NCBI RefSeq assembly: GCF_009363055.1
Contig: NZ_CP045292.1
Location: forward strand, 62,001-126,000
Direction of reading: 5' to 3'
Source of the DNA: Flavobacterium haoranii
GTDB lineage: Bacteria > Bacteroidota > Bacteroidia > Flavobacteriales > Flavobacteriaceae
DNA: 64,000 nt
Position 1 is the first letter of the stretch. Each line of letters begins with the position of its first letter. Under the pieces are notes generated by a model, which did no database searches, was not told the origin of the DNA, and saw only the letters and a list, made by a program, of their open reading frames with translations. The position numbers were made by a program, and so were the translations under genes. Below, one piece after another: positions 1 to 8,896 of the stretch.

Positions 1-656
1 ACCCAAGCTCCAGATGTGTTTCCAATTGTTAATATAAAAGCAACTGGATAATTAATTTTATTTTCCAAAGCAAATACGATTACTGCACCCACTGTATAAA
101 ATGCAACTACGAATACTTTTGTAACATTTGATTTAAGTAAAGACAAACCGTTAACGTAAGGAAGAATTACCAGCATTAAAAATCCAATTCCAGCATTAAT
201 AAATCCACCGTATATTCCTAGAAAGAAAAATATTACGGTGGTTATATAAAGATGTTTACCTGTTAATCGTTCTTCATTTAATTTAATTCTTTTTGCAGGA
301 TTAAGGATTAAAGTAACCAATACCATTAGCATTATTACGGCAAGAACTTTGTTGAAAGTTTCATTAGATATATTAACAGCTAATTTAGCGCCAATAAAAG
401 CTCCTAATAAAGCAGAAATTCCTAAATACAGACTAAATGGGTAAGTGGAAACTCCTTTGCTTTTAAAACCTTTTACAGCAGCTAAAGTTTGAAATAATAT
501 GGCAATTCTGTTGGTTCCATTTGCAATTGGTGCTGGTAATCCCATGAATAAAAGTGTGGGTAAAGTAATTAAAGTTCCGCCACCAGCAATAGTATTTAGA
601 AAACCTGCTAGGAATCCAATTGGAATTAACCAAAGCATTTCAAAAGAAATATCCAT
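1..656 (-). CDS. TauE/SafE-family permease, C-terminus off the window
   Basis: Open frame of about 218 codons on the minus strand, starting at the ATG complementary to 654-656 and running off the left edge without a stop. The product is almost wholly hydrophobic, with several membrane helices. An early Gly-Gly-Gly-Thr near residues 25-28 followed by hydrophobic residues is typical of TSUP (TauE/SafE, old DUF81) anion permeases that export sulfite or related organosulfur anions across the inner membrane. The substrate cannot be told from sequence. It reads away from the tRNA and belongs to the chromosomal flank of the integrated elements. Confidence 0.8.
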   Translation of the reverse strand, partial: MDISFEMLWLIPIGFLAGFLNTIAGGGTLITLPTLLFMGLPAPIANGTNRIAILFQTLAAVKGFKSKGVSTYPFSLYLGISALLGAFIGAKLAVNISNETFNKVLAVIMLMVLVTLILNPAKRIKLNEERLTGKHLYITTVIFFFLGIYGGFINAGIGFLMLVILPYVNGLSLLKSNVTKVFVVAFYTVGAVIVFALENKINYPVAFILTIGNTSGAW

Positions 657-848
657 TTTTGTGTAAAAAATTGGTTGCAAAAGTATTGAAATAAATGAAT
701 ACTAAAAAAACAATATTTTATTTAAAATGAATCTGCTTGAAATTCAGTTAATTGAAATTTAATTGAAATTTTTTTTGAAAAAACTTTTTGTAGCTTAAAA
801 AAGGTTTATATATTTGCACTCGCAATCAGGAAATGATAGCAACTTATT

Positions 849-933
849 GGAGAAATGGCAGAGTGGTCGATTGCGGCAGTCTTGAAAACTGTTGACTGTA
901 ACAGGTCCGGGGGTTCGAATCCCTCTTTCTCCG
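849..933 (+). tRNA. tRNA-Ser (anticodon UGA)
   Basis: Acceptor stem GGAGAAA (849-855) pairs perfectly with TTTCTCC (926-932), with G as discriminator. The anticodon loop reads CTTGAAA, giving UGA, with a long variable arm as expected for serine tRNAs and a T-loop TTCGAAT. CCA is not encoded. The 3' end is the target of the integrative elements: the sequence from 918 on is repeated at 38778, so the tRNA stays intact after integration. Confidence 0.96.
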
Positions 934-934
934 C
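918..934 (+). repeat. Left attachment site of element 1 (tRNA 3' end)
   Basis: The 17 bases AATCCCTCTTTCTCCGC cover the end of the T-loop, T stem and acceptor strand of the tRNA-Ser gene plus one base. The identical 17-mer occurs at 38778-38794, directly before a second integrase module. Flanks differ on both sides, so the repeat is exactly bounded. This is the usual signature of tyrosine-recombinase integration into a tRNA 3' end. Confidence 0.9.
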
Positions 935-958
935 GAGCTGAAAAGCAAACGGTACTAA

Positions 959-988
959 AACCCGCTAAATTCAATGATTTAGCGGGTT
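959..988 (+). terminator. Rho-independent terminator after the tRNA/att site
   Basis: Perfect 12-bp stem AACCCGCTAAAT / ATTTAGCGGGTT with a 6-nt loop, followed by TTTTCTTTT. It lies 25 bases past the att site, inside element 1, so the element supplies a terminator for the tRNA transcript. Element 2 has a different hairpin at the same offset (38820-38849). Confidence 0.85.
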
Positions 989-1072
989 TTTTCTTTTAAG
1001 TCTATACCAAATTATTCATTAAATCTCAAAGTTTAGGTGTCTTTCAAGGTGTCACTAAAAAATTAGAATTTC

Positions 1073-1085
1073 AAGTGACTCCTCG
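1073..1085 (+). other. Putative integrase arm-type site, left end of element 1
   Basis: AAGTGACTCCTCG here is the exact reverse complement of 38712-38724 at the other end of the element. Related GGTGTC and GTCACT half-sites lie just upstream (1036-1060). Position between att and integrase suggests arm-type sites for integrase or excision factor; this role is inferred. Confidence 0.5.
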
Positions 1086-1196
1086 CAACGAAAACACCAC
1101 TACTACAAGGTGTTCAATAACATATTCAAAAAATGTACATCTTGTGTGTAGTTATTAAATCGAATAAATTTAATACTAACTTTAAGGTCACCAACA

Positions 1197-2438
1197 ATGA
1201 ACACAGCAGTAGCAATTCTCTTCTACATCAAGAGAGCAAAAGTTAACAATTTAGGAGTTTGTCCAATCTACACCAGAGTAACGGTCAATGCTAAACGATT
1301 TGAGTTTAGTACCAACAAATACATTAATCCCGATAAATGGTCCTCAGAAGGTAGCAAAGTAAAAGGCACTAATGAAGAAGCTAGAACAATCAATAGTCAT
1401 CTTGATTATCTAAAAAATCAAGTTTTAGAAGCAGAGAAGAAACTATTCAAAAAAGACATTAGTATAACTTCAGAGAATTTAAAAAATGAATTATTTGGTT
1501 TTTCCGAAACCAAGCGTATGCTCGTTCCCATCTTCCAAGACCATAACAACAAAATAAAAGAATTGGTTGGAAAAGAATACGCTCCAGGAACACTGGAACG
1601 CTACACTACTTCATTGAAACATACTATCGAGTTCATGCAATGGAAATACAACGTTTCTGATATCGATATTACAAAGATAGATCATGCCTTTATAACCGAT
1701 TATGAATTTTGGTTACGAAGCGTAAGAAACTGCGCTAATAATACAGCGGTGAAATACATCAAAAACTTCAATAAAATTATCAAGATATGTTTGGCCAATG
1801 ATTGGTTGGATAAAAATCCATTTGCAAACTACAAATCCAAAGTCAAAGAAGTAGAACGTGTGTACCTCAACGAAGACGAGATTCAAACTATAATAGAAAA
1901 AGACTTTAAAACAGAGCGATTATCTTTAGTTCGCGATATTTTCCTTTTCAGCTGCTTTACAGGTTTAGCCTATATAGATGTCAAAAACTTAACGAAGTCG
2001 CATATAAGCTACGGTATTGATGGCGAGCAATGGATTTTTACTCACAGACAAAAAACAGAATCAGCTTCAAAAATCCCAATACTTCCGGTGACACAAATTA
2101 TTATCGATAAATATGAAAATCATCCACAATGTTTAAATGAAGATAAACTACTCCCTATCCTGTCCAACCAAAAAATGAATGCCTATCTAAAAGAAATAGC
2201 CGGTGTTTGTGAAATCGAAAAAGAACTAACCTTTCACATTGCCCGACATACATTTGCAACTACAGTAACGCTTACAAATGGTGTTCCTATTGAAAGCGTA
2301 AGTAAAATGCTGGGGCATAAAAATTTGAGAACTACTCAACATTACGCTAAAGTATTGGATAGAAAAGTAAGTGAGGATATGAAAATTTTGAAAGATAAAT
2401 TTAGTTCTAGTTTTAAGTTGAATAGTAAAGAAGCATAA
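1197..2438 (+). CDS. Tyrosine recombinase/integrase of element 1
   Basis: Site-specific recombinase of 413 aa, the expected length for Bacteroidota phage-type integrases. The N-terminal arm-binding and SAM-like core-binding regions cover roughly residues 1-215 and the catalytic domain 225-400. Visible catalytic residues are Lys near 286, H347-x-x-R350, H374 and nucleophile Y383. The usual Arg I position reads Thr-Gly-Leu-Ala instead of Thr-Gly-Leu-Arg, an alteration also known from CTnDOT-type integrases. It is the first gene inside the left att site, reading inward, and is a close paralogue of the integrase at 39082. It should catalyse insertion into and excision from tRNA-Ser(UGA). Confidence 0.95.
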   Translation: MNTAVAILFYIKRAKVNNLGVCPIYTRVTVNAKRFEFSTNKYINPDKWSSEGSKVKGTNEEARTINSHLDYLKNQVLEAEKKLFKKDISITSENLKNELFGFSETKRMLVPIFQDHNNKIKELVGKEYAPGTLERYTTSLKHTIEFMQWKYNVSDIDITKIDHAFITDYEFWLRSVRNCANNTAVKYIKNFNKIIKICLANDWLDKNPFANYKSKVKEVERVYLNEDEIQTIIEKDFKTERLSLVRDIFLFSCFTGLAYIDVKNLTKSHISYGIDGEQWIFTHRQKTESASKIPILPVTQIIIDKYENHPQCLNEDKLLPILSNQKMNAYLKEIAGVCEIEKELTFHIARHTFATTVTLTNGVPIESVSKMLGHKNLRTTQHYAKVLDRKVSEDMKILKDKFSSSFKLNSKEA

Positions 2439-2481
2439 AAAAAAGTAAAAATTAAAAATTAATTTTACTACTTTTACAGCT

Positions 2482-2808
2482 GTGAAATTTTTAAACTACA
2501 TATTATCTCTGTATTTAGTAGTACTTTCATGTTTGCCATGTGCAGATGTGGAAGCAACTAGTTTTACGCACACTTCTAGTAAAATAGACACAAACCACGA
2601 AAATCATTCACACGATAAGGAAAATGACGCTTGTTCTCCTTTTTGTGTTTGTAATTGTTGCAGACAAAGTGTTTTATCTTATGTTCCTACAATAGTTTTT
2701 AATTTTCATACTCCAACAGTAGAAATTCAAACGCTAAACTCCATTTACAAATCTAATTTGTATTCCAATTTCTTTGGGAGTATTTGGCAACCACCTCAAA
2801 TAGTATAA
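2482..2808 (+). CDS. Small Cys/His-rich secreted protein (DUF6660-like)
   Basis: 108 aa starting at GTG 2482. A signal peptide ends near residue 20-25. A His/Asp-rich stretch follows (about 35-48), then a cluster of five cysteines (51-60, pattern CSPFCVCNCC). I match it from memory to the DUF6660 family, small exported proteins found beside metal efflux operons of flavobacteria. The Cys/His clusters suggest periplasmic metal binding or sensing; that is inference. It lies 98 bp upstream of the CzcA-TolC fusion and probably opens that operon. Confidence 0.65.
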   Translation: MKFLNYILSLYLVVLSCLPCADVEATSFTHTSSKIDTNHENHSHDKENDACSPFCVCNCCRQSVLSYVPTIVFNFHTPTVEIQTLNSIYKSNLYSNFFGSIWQPPQIV

Positions 2809-2905
2809 TGAAGCCCGAGTAATTTCGGGTTAGAAACTTGTGTTTTTACCACAAATTATGGCAAATTTTTAATTTGCTAATTTCTAATTCATTATAATAT
2901 TTTCA

Positions 2906-5900
2906 ATGTTAGACAAAATCATACAATTCAGTATAAAGAACAAATTCGTTATACTACTTTTTACACTTGTGTTAGTAGCTTGGGGAAGCTATTCAATAAA
3001 ACAATTACCACTTGACGCATTACCAGATGTTACTAATAATCAAGTGCAAATTATTACAAATGCACCTACTTTAGCCAGTCAAGAAATTGAGCAACTCATT
3101 ACATATCCATTAGAGCAATCTTTAAAAACAATTCCAAAAGTTATAGAACTGCGAAGTATTTCTCGTTTTGGACTTTCTGTTGTTACTGTTGTTTTTAAAG
3201 ATGATGTAGATATTTATTGGGCAAGGAATCAAATTTTTCAACGAATAAGTCAAGCCAAAGAAAATATCCCAGCTTATGCAGGTTCTCCAGAAATGGCTCC
3301 CATTTCAACTGGTTTAGGAGAAATATTTCAATACGATGTATATGCTAAAAAAGGATATGAAGATAAATACGATGCAATCAAATTAAGAACTATCCAAGAT
3401 TGGATTATCATTCCACAATTACAAGGGATTGAAGGTGTTGCAGAAGTTGCTACTTGGGGTGGTAAATTAAAACAGTTTGAAATAGCTGTTAAACCAAATA
3501 CTTTAAAGAGTTTAGATGTAACCATAACTGAAATTTTTGAAGCTTTAGAAAAAAACAACCAGAATACTGGGGGTGCATATATAGAAAAAGATCAAATGAC
3601 CTACTTTATTCGTGGTGTAGGTATGGCAACCGGAAGTAAGGATTTAGAAAATGTTGTTGTAAAAAACAGAAACGGTGCACCTGTTTTAATTCGTGATGTA
3701 GCTTCAGTTAATGAAGGATATGCTATGCGATATGGAGCAGCTACAAAAGATGGTAAAGGTGAAATTGTTTGTGGAATGGCATTAATGCTAAAAGGAGAAA
3801 ATTCTAAAGCAGTTGTAGAACGAGTGAAAGAAAAAATGGCTCAAATCAACAAAACACTTCCTGAAGGAGTCGTTGCAGAAGCTTTTATCGACCGTGGGAA
3901 ATTAGTAGATAGTGCCATTGGAACAGTTACTAAAAATTTATTAGAAGGTGCATTAATCGTAATTTTTGTATTGATTTTATTTTTAGGAAATCTTCGTGCA
4001 GGACTAATCGTAGCTTCGGTAATTCCTTTGTCAATGCTATTTGCAGTTATTTTGATGAATCATTTTGGTGTTAGTGGAAACTTAATGAGTTTAGGTGCTA
4101 TCGATTTTGGAATTATTGTCGATGGTGCAGTAATTATTGTGGAAGCCACAATGCATCATTTACAAAAACTCAAGAGACAAAAGAACTTAACCCAATTAGA
4201 AATGGATAGTGAAGTATATAAATCTGCTTCCAAAATTCGTAATAGTGCAGCATTTGGAGAAATAATAATTTTAATTGTGTATTTACCAATATTAGCATTA
4301 GTTGGAACCGAAGGTAAAATGTTCAAGCCAATGGCAATGACGGTAGGATTTGCAGTAATTGGAGCTTTCGTACTTTCTTTAACTTATGTACCTATGATGA
4401 GTGCAATGTTCTTATCTAAAAACACCGAGCATAAAGAAAACTTTAGCGATAAAATGATGGCATGGTTTGAAAAAATATACACTCCATTTTTAGACAAAGC
4501 ATTACAAATCAAAAAAGTAGTTTTAGGAATTGCTGTCGGATTATTTGTAATGGCATTAGTAGTTTTCCAAAATATGGGAGGTGAATTTATACCTACAATC
4601 GAAGAAGGAGATTTAGCTATTAATGCAACGATAATGACAGGAAGTTCATTAACGCAGATGATTGAAACAACTACTAAATACGAAAAAATTCTAAAAGCAA
4701 AATTTCCAGAAATTAAAACTATTGTTACAAAAATTGGTAGTGGTGAAATACCAACAGACCCAATGCCTATTGAAAGTGGTGATTTAATTATTGTTTTAAA
4801 AGATAAATCAGAATGGACTTCTGCTGATAATTGGGAAGATTTAGCCAATCTAATGAAAGAAGAAATGGAAGTTATTCCTGGTGCTAATATTGAAGTTTCC
4901 CAACCCATACAAATGCGTTTTAACGAATTAATGACGGGTAGTAGAAGTGATATTGCTATAAAGATTTTTGGGGATGATTTGGAAATATTAGATGTAAAAG
5001 CTAAACAATTAATTTCAAAAGTCAATAAAATTGAAGGTGTGGGTGATTTAAAAGCCGATAAAGTAACAGGTTTACCACAAATTACAATAAAATATGATTA
5101 TGATAAAATAGCTTTATATGGACTAAATATAACAGACGTAAATAAGATAGTCAGAGCTTCTTTTGCAGGTGAAAGTGCAGGTAAAATTTATGAAGAAAGC
5201 AAACGTTTTGATGTTGTAGTTAGAATGAATGCTGAAAATCGTAGTGATATTTCAGATGTATCTAATCTTTTTATACCATTACCAAGCGGCCAACAAGTTC
5301 CACTGTATCAAGTAGCTTCTGTAGAATACGAGCAAGGACCAGTTCAGGTTTCTCGTGAAAATGGAAAGCGAAGAATAACCATAGGATTAAATGTACGTGG
5401 TCGTGATGTAAAAAGTGTTGTTGAAGAAATTCAACAAAAATTAGAAACAAATTTTGAACTTCCAGCAGGATATTATATAACTTATGGAGGTCAATTTGAA
5501 AATTTAGTAGAAGCTAACAAACGACTTTCTGTAGCCTTACCAATTGCATTGGCATTAATCATGGTATTGTTATTCTTCACATTCCATAGTATGAAACTAG
5601 CGTTATTAATTTTTACAGCTATTCCATTATCAGCTATAGGTGGTGTTTTTGCTTTATGGATGAGAGGAATGCCATTTAGTATTTCAGCTGGTATTGGTTT
5701 TATTGCTTTATTCGGTATTGCAGTACTAAATGGAATTGTACTAATCTCCTTTTTCAACCAATTAAAATTAGAAGGAATTACAGACCCACTTCAAAGAGTT
5801 TTAATCGGAACAAAAACCAGACTTAGACCAGTATTAATGACAGCAACAGTTGCTTCATTAGGTTTTTTACCAATGGCCTTATCAACCAGCGGTGGTGCGG

Positions 5901-7222
5901 AAGTTCAAAAACCATTAGCAACGGTTGTTATTGGTGGCTTATTTTCGGCAACCTTACTAACCTTAATCGTTCTACCTATTCTTTATTTATTAGTTGAGAA
6001 AGGTTTTAAAAAAAGAAAAAAAATGTCAAATTCAATCATGACCCTAATCGTATTATTTATTAGTACGTTTTCATTTGCTCAAAACAGCAAACCCATAACT
6101 TTAGAACAAGCTATTACAATGGCTAAAACCAATAATATGGATTTAAAAATTGCCGATAAGGAAATTGAAAAACAAACAGTTCTTAAGAAAACAGCTTTTC
6201 AAGCAGATCCTTTGCAAATTGAATACATGGGTGGACAATACAATAGTGTAGATTATGATAATAATGTAAGTATTCAGCAATATTTTCCAATTGGTGGAAA
6301 TACAAAAGCAAACAGACAGCTTCAGGAAGAATTAGCAAAATTGGCTGAAAAACGAAAGGCTTTATCTGAATATGAAATTGAAAAAGCGGTAACTATTGCT
6401 TACTATCAATATTTATATGGTATTTCAATCCAAAAGCTAAATGACGAATTGTATGATGTGTATTCAAAATTTCTAAAAAATGCAGAACTTCGTTTTAAAA
6501 CAGGTGAAAGCGGAAACATAGAAGTAATTAGTGCAAAAGCTAAAGTAAAGGAAATAGAAACCTTAAAAGAACAAATGCTTCTTGATTTAGTAATCTACCA
6601 AAAACAGTTACAGTATTTTATACAGACAAATGAAGATATACTTCCAGAGAGTACAACTCCTTTAAAATATATACATGCAGCTGCTTTAAATGAAAATAAG
6701 GTAGAAACATTAGTAAGTGATTATTATACCCAACAAGCAACGGTTTTTGAAAAAGAATCAAATGCTTTTAAGAAATCTAGAGCACCAAAATTAGGCTTGG
6801 GTTACTTTGGTCAAACATTAAACAAAGAATCTTATTTTCAAGGATTTACTGTTGGTTTGCAAATTCCTTTGTTTAGCGGTGCAAATACAGCTCGTGCTAA
6901 AGCTTCTGAAATAAGTATATCGCAATCGCAATTAGAATTTGATAAAACAAAATTAACTTTAAAACTGCAAAAAGAACAATTAGTAAACCAATTTTCTAAA
7001 CAAGAAAAAGCAATTCAATATTTTGAAAAAGAAGGGTTAAAATATGCAGAACAGATAATCACTACTGCTCAAAAAAGTTATGCCAATGGCGATATGAGTT
7101 ACTGGTCTTACATCAGTTTCTTAAATCAAGCCATTGATATTAAAAAGCAAAATATCGAAGCAGTAAACGCTTACAATCAAAGTGCTATTCAAATGCAATT
7201 TCCATCTTTCAATAACAATTAA
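2906..7222 (+). CDS. CusA/CzcA-type RND metal efflux pump fused to a TolC-family outer-membrane factor
   Basis: 1438 aa. Residues 1 to about 1035 are a heavy-metal RND pump: first membrane helix, two large periplasmic loops and helix bundles including a charged helix IV (Asp in FGIIVDGAVIIVE, near 400). At residue 1040 a new Met is followed by a signal-peptide-like stretch ending in Phe-Ala-Gln, then a TolC-family coiled outer-membrane protein to 1438. The fusion is known in Bacteroidota. The internal signal sequence suggests either processing or a former gene junction. It forms an operon with the adaptor 11 bp downstream and should export divalent metal from periplasm or cytoplasm to the outside. 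Confidence 0.93.
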   Translation: MLDKIIQFSIKNKFVILLFTLVLVAWGSYSIKQLPLDALPDVTNNQVQIITNAPTLASQEIEQLITYPLEQSLKTIPKVIELRSISRFGLSVVTVVFKDDVDIYWARNQIFQRISQAKENIPAYAGSPEMAPISTGLGEIFQYDVYAKKGYEDKYDAIKLRTIQDWIIIPQLQGIEGVAEVATWGGKLKQFEIAVKPNTLKSLDVTITEIFEALEKNNQNTGGAYIEKDQMTYFIRGVGMATGSKDLENVVVKNRNGAPVLIRDVASVNEGYAMRYGAATKDGKGEIVCGMALMLKGENSKAVVERVKEKMAQINKTLPEGVVAEAFIDRGKLVDSAIGTVTKNLLEGALIVIFVLILFLGNLRAGLIVASVIPLSMLFAVILMNHFGVSGNLMSLGAIDFGIIVDGAVIIVEATMHHLQKLKRQKNLTQLEMDSEVYKSASKIRNSAAFGEIIILIVYLPILALVGTEGKMFKPMAMTVGFAVIGAFVLSLTYVPMMSAMFLSKNTEHKENFSDKMMAWFEKIYTPFLDKALQIKKVVLGIAVGLFVMALVVFQNMGGEFIPTIEEGDLAINATIMTGSSLTQMIETTTKYEKILKAKFPEIKTIVTKIGSGEIPTDPMPIESGDLIIVLKDKSEWTSADNWEDLANLMKEEMEVIPGANIEVSQPIQMRFNELMTGSRSDIAIKIFGDDLEILDVKAKQLISKVNKIEGVGDLKADKVTGLPQITIKYDYDKIALYGLNITDVNKIVRASFAGESAGKIYEESKRFDVVVRMNAENRSDISDVSNLFIPLPSGQQVPLYQVASVEYEQGPVQVSRENGKRRITIGLNVRGRDVKSVVEEIQQKLETNFELPAGYYITYGGQFENLVEANKRLSVALPIALALIMVLLFFTFHSMKLALLIFTAIPLSAIGGVFALWMRGMPFSISAGIGFIALFGIAVLNGIVLISFFNQLKLEGITDPLQRVLIGTKTRLRPVLMTATVASLGFLPMALSTSGGAEVQKPLATVVIGGLFSATLLTLIVLPILYLLVEKGFKKRKKMSNSIMTLIVLFISTFSFAQNSKPITLEQAITMAKTNNMDLKIADKEIEKQTVLKKTAFQADPLQIEYMGGQYNSVDYDNNVSIQQYFPIGGNTKANRQLQEELAKLAEKRKALSEYEIEKAVTIAYYQYLYGISIQKLNDELYDVYSKFLKNAELRFKTGESGNIEVISAKAKVKEIETLKEQMLLDLVIYQKQLQYFIQTNEDILPESTTPLKYIHAAALNENKVETLVSDYYTQQATVFEKESNAFKKSRAPKLGLGYFGQTLNKESYFQGFTVGLQIPLFSGANTARAKASEISISQSQLEFDKTKLTLKLQKEQLVNQFSKQEKAIQYFEKEGLKYAEQIITTAQKSYANGDMSYWSYISFLNQAIDIKKQNIEAVNAYNQSAIQMQFPSFNNN

Positions 7223-7233
7223 TACTCACGACA

Positions 7234-8502
7234 ATGATCAATATATCTTTAAAACCAAATTATAAAATAGGTTCAATTTTTAAAATATTTCTTCTTTCTT
7301 CTTTCCTTTTGATTCTAAACTCATGTGGAGAAAAGAAAACAGAAGAAGAACATGAAGAAGAAAAATCGGAAACAGAAGTTGCATTAACAACAGCTCAATT
7401 CGAAACCGTGGGCATTGAAATGGGTAGTATTGAAATGAAAAACCTCAATACAATCATCAAAGCCAATGGTTACACAACTGTTCCACCTCAAAACCGAGCA
7501 GATGTTTCAACCTTAATTGGTGGAGTGGTAAAAGACATCTTTGTATTAGAAGGTACTTATGTAGCAAAAGGAAAAACTTTGGCTACACTTCAAAACCTTC
7601 AAGTGGCAGAAATGCAAGAAGATTACAATGCTGCTGTAGCAAATATTGAATATTTACAATTAGAATACAATCGTCAAAAAACTTTGAGTGAAGAAGATGT
7701 AAATCCTCGCAAAGTATTTCAAGAAGTAAAAGCTAAATTGGCAACTGAAAGAGCAAGAGCACAAGCAGCCAAAAACAAATTACAAGCATTAAATGTAAGT
7801 CTATCAGGGAACTCTTCTATCATTCCTATCATTGCTCCTATAAGTGGTTATGTGGGTAAAATAGGCATTACAAAAGGAGCTTTTGCAGACACAGGAATTA
7901 CTCTTTTTGAAGTAATTGACAACAAACGAATGCACCTCGATTTGAACGTTTTTGAAAAAGACATGAGTAAAATTTCTATTGGTCAAGAAGTTGATTTCGT
8001 ACTAACCAATCAATCGAATAAAGTCATTAAAGGAAAAATATTTGGTATTAACAAATCCTTTTCAAACGAAAGTAAATCGGTTGCAGTACATGCCAAGATT
8101 AATGAAAATGACACAAAAGATTTAATTTCTGGAATGTATGTGGCAGCTAATATTAACATTACAAATCAAACGGTTCAAGCATTACCTAAAGACGCAATTG
8201 TAAGAAACGGAGATAAATATTATATTTATATGCAAGAAGAACATACAGAAGAAACTCCAAAAGCAAAAAAAGAAGCACACGTTCATAAAGAAGGAGAAGC
8301 ACATAATCATGACGAAGAAGCTACCGAAAAAGAACACGACGAAGTACACTTTAAAGCAATTGAAGTAGTTCCTGGAACAACCGATTTAGGATATACTGAA
8401 GTTAAATTAGTAGATGAAATTCAAACAAATGCAAAAATAGTTGTAAAAGGAGCATTCTATTTATTAGCAGCTTCAAAAGGTGGTGGAGAACACGTTCATT
8501 AA
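7234..8502 (+). CDS. RND periplasmic adaptor lipoprotein (CzcB-like)
   Basis: 422 aa membrane-fusion protein. The N-terminal hydrophobic stretch ends in Leu-Asn-Ser-Cys (Cys at about residue 31), a lipobox, so it is probably a lipoprotein. Next come biotinyl-lipoyl-like and coiled-coil hairpin segments (about 80-190), a beta-barrel region, and a His/Glu-rich tract (about 332-372) with many His-x-Glu/Asp repeats able to bind metal. It bridges the RND pump and outer-membrane part encoded just upstream. Together with the following ZntA-type ATPase it suggests Zn/Cd/Co rather than Cu efflux, but this is inferred. Confidence 0.9.
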   Translation: MINISLKPNYKIGSIFKIFLLSSFLLILNSCGEKKTEEEHEEEKSETEVALTTAQFETVGIEMGSIEMKNLNTIIKANGYTTVPPQNRADVSTLIGGVVKDIFVLEGTYVAKGKTLATLQNLQVAEMQEDYNAAVANIEYLQLEYNRQKTLSEEDVNPRKVFQEVKAKLATERARAQAAKNKLQALNVSLSGNSSIIPIIAPISGYVGKIGITKGAFADTGITLFEVIDNKRMHLDLNVFEKDMSKISIGQEVDFVLTNQSNKVIKGKIFGINKSFSNESKSVAVHAKINENDTKDLISGMYVAANINITNQTVQALPKDAIVRNGDKYYIYMQEEHTEETPKAKKEAHVHKEGEAHNHDEEATEKEHDEVHFKAIEVVPGTTDLGYTEVKLVDEIQTNAKIVVKGAFYLLAASKGGGEHVH

Positions 8503-8524
8503 TAATTTATAACAAAAAATAGAG

Positions 8525-8890
8525 ATGAAAGTAAATACCAATATGCCTACAAAATTGAAACCTTTTTATAATGCTGAACTAGAATTAGCAAAAAATAATT
8601 TTAAGGAAAATAATTTACAAAAGTCTTGGTTTCATTTAGAAAGAGCACACATAATCGGACAAAAATATCCGTATGAACATACATTTGTCCATTGGAAAAT
8701 GTTACAGTTTGGATTTAAAATTAAAAATGCCAAAGAAATTTTTGGTCAAATACCAAGATTACTAGTAGGTGGTGTAAAATCATTTGTGGGTCACATTCCT
8801 GTCGGAAATACAGGTGGTGCAAATGTTCCACCATTAAGAGCAATGGAAATTCCTGAAGACATTCAAAAAATATTAAACGTAAACACTTAG
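8525..8890 (+). CDS. DUF3703 family protein
   Basis: 121 aa soluble protein. The N-terminal helical part (residues 10-60, with SWFHLERAHIIGQKYP) and the C-terminal Gly-rich segment (GHIPVGNTGGANVPPLRAM, about 92-110) fit the DUF3703 family as I remember it; these proteins are regularly encoded beside metal or arsenic efflux genes. Biochemical role unknown. It lies 23 bp after the adaptor gene and 6 bp before the P-type ATPase, clearly within the same operon. Several conserved histidines could bind metal. Confidence 0.75.
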   Translation: MKVNTNMPTKLKPFYNAELELAKNNFKENNLQKSWFHLERAHIIGQKYPYEHTFVHWKMLQFGFKIKNAKEIFGQIPRLLVGGVKSFVGHIPVGNTGGANVPPLRAMEIPEDIQKILNVNT

Positions 8891-8896
8891 ATTACT

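Noticed and set aside
4384..5025. Long minus-strand open frame (213 codons) inside the CzcA-TolC gene
   Set aside because: It is antisense to a clearly conserved RND pump, has no family resemblance, and such shadows are common in AT-rich coding DNA.
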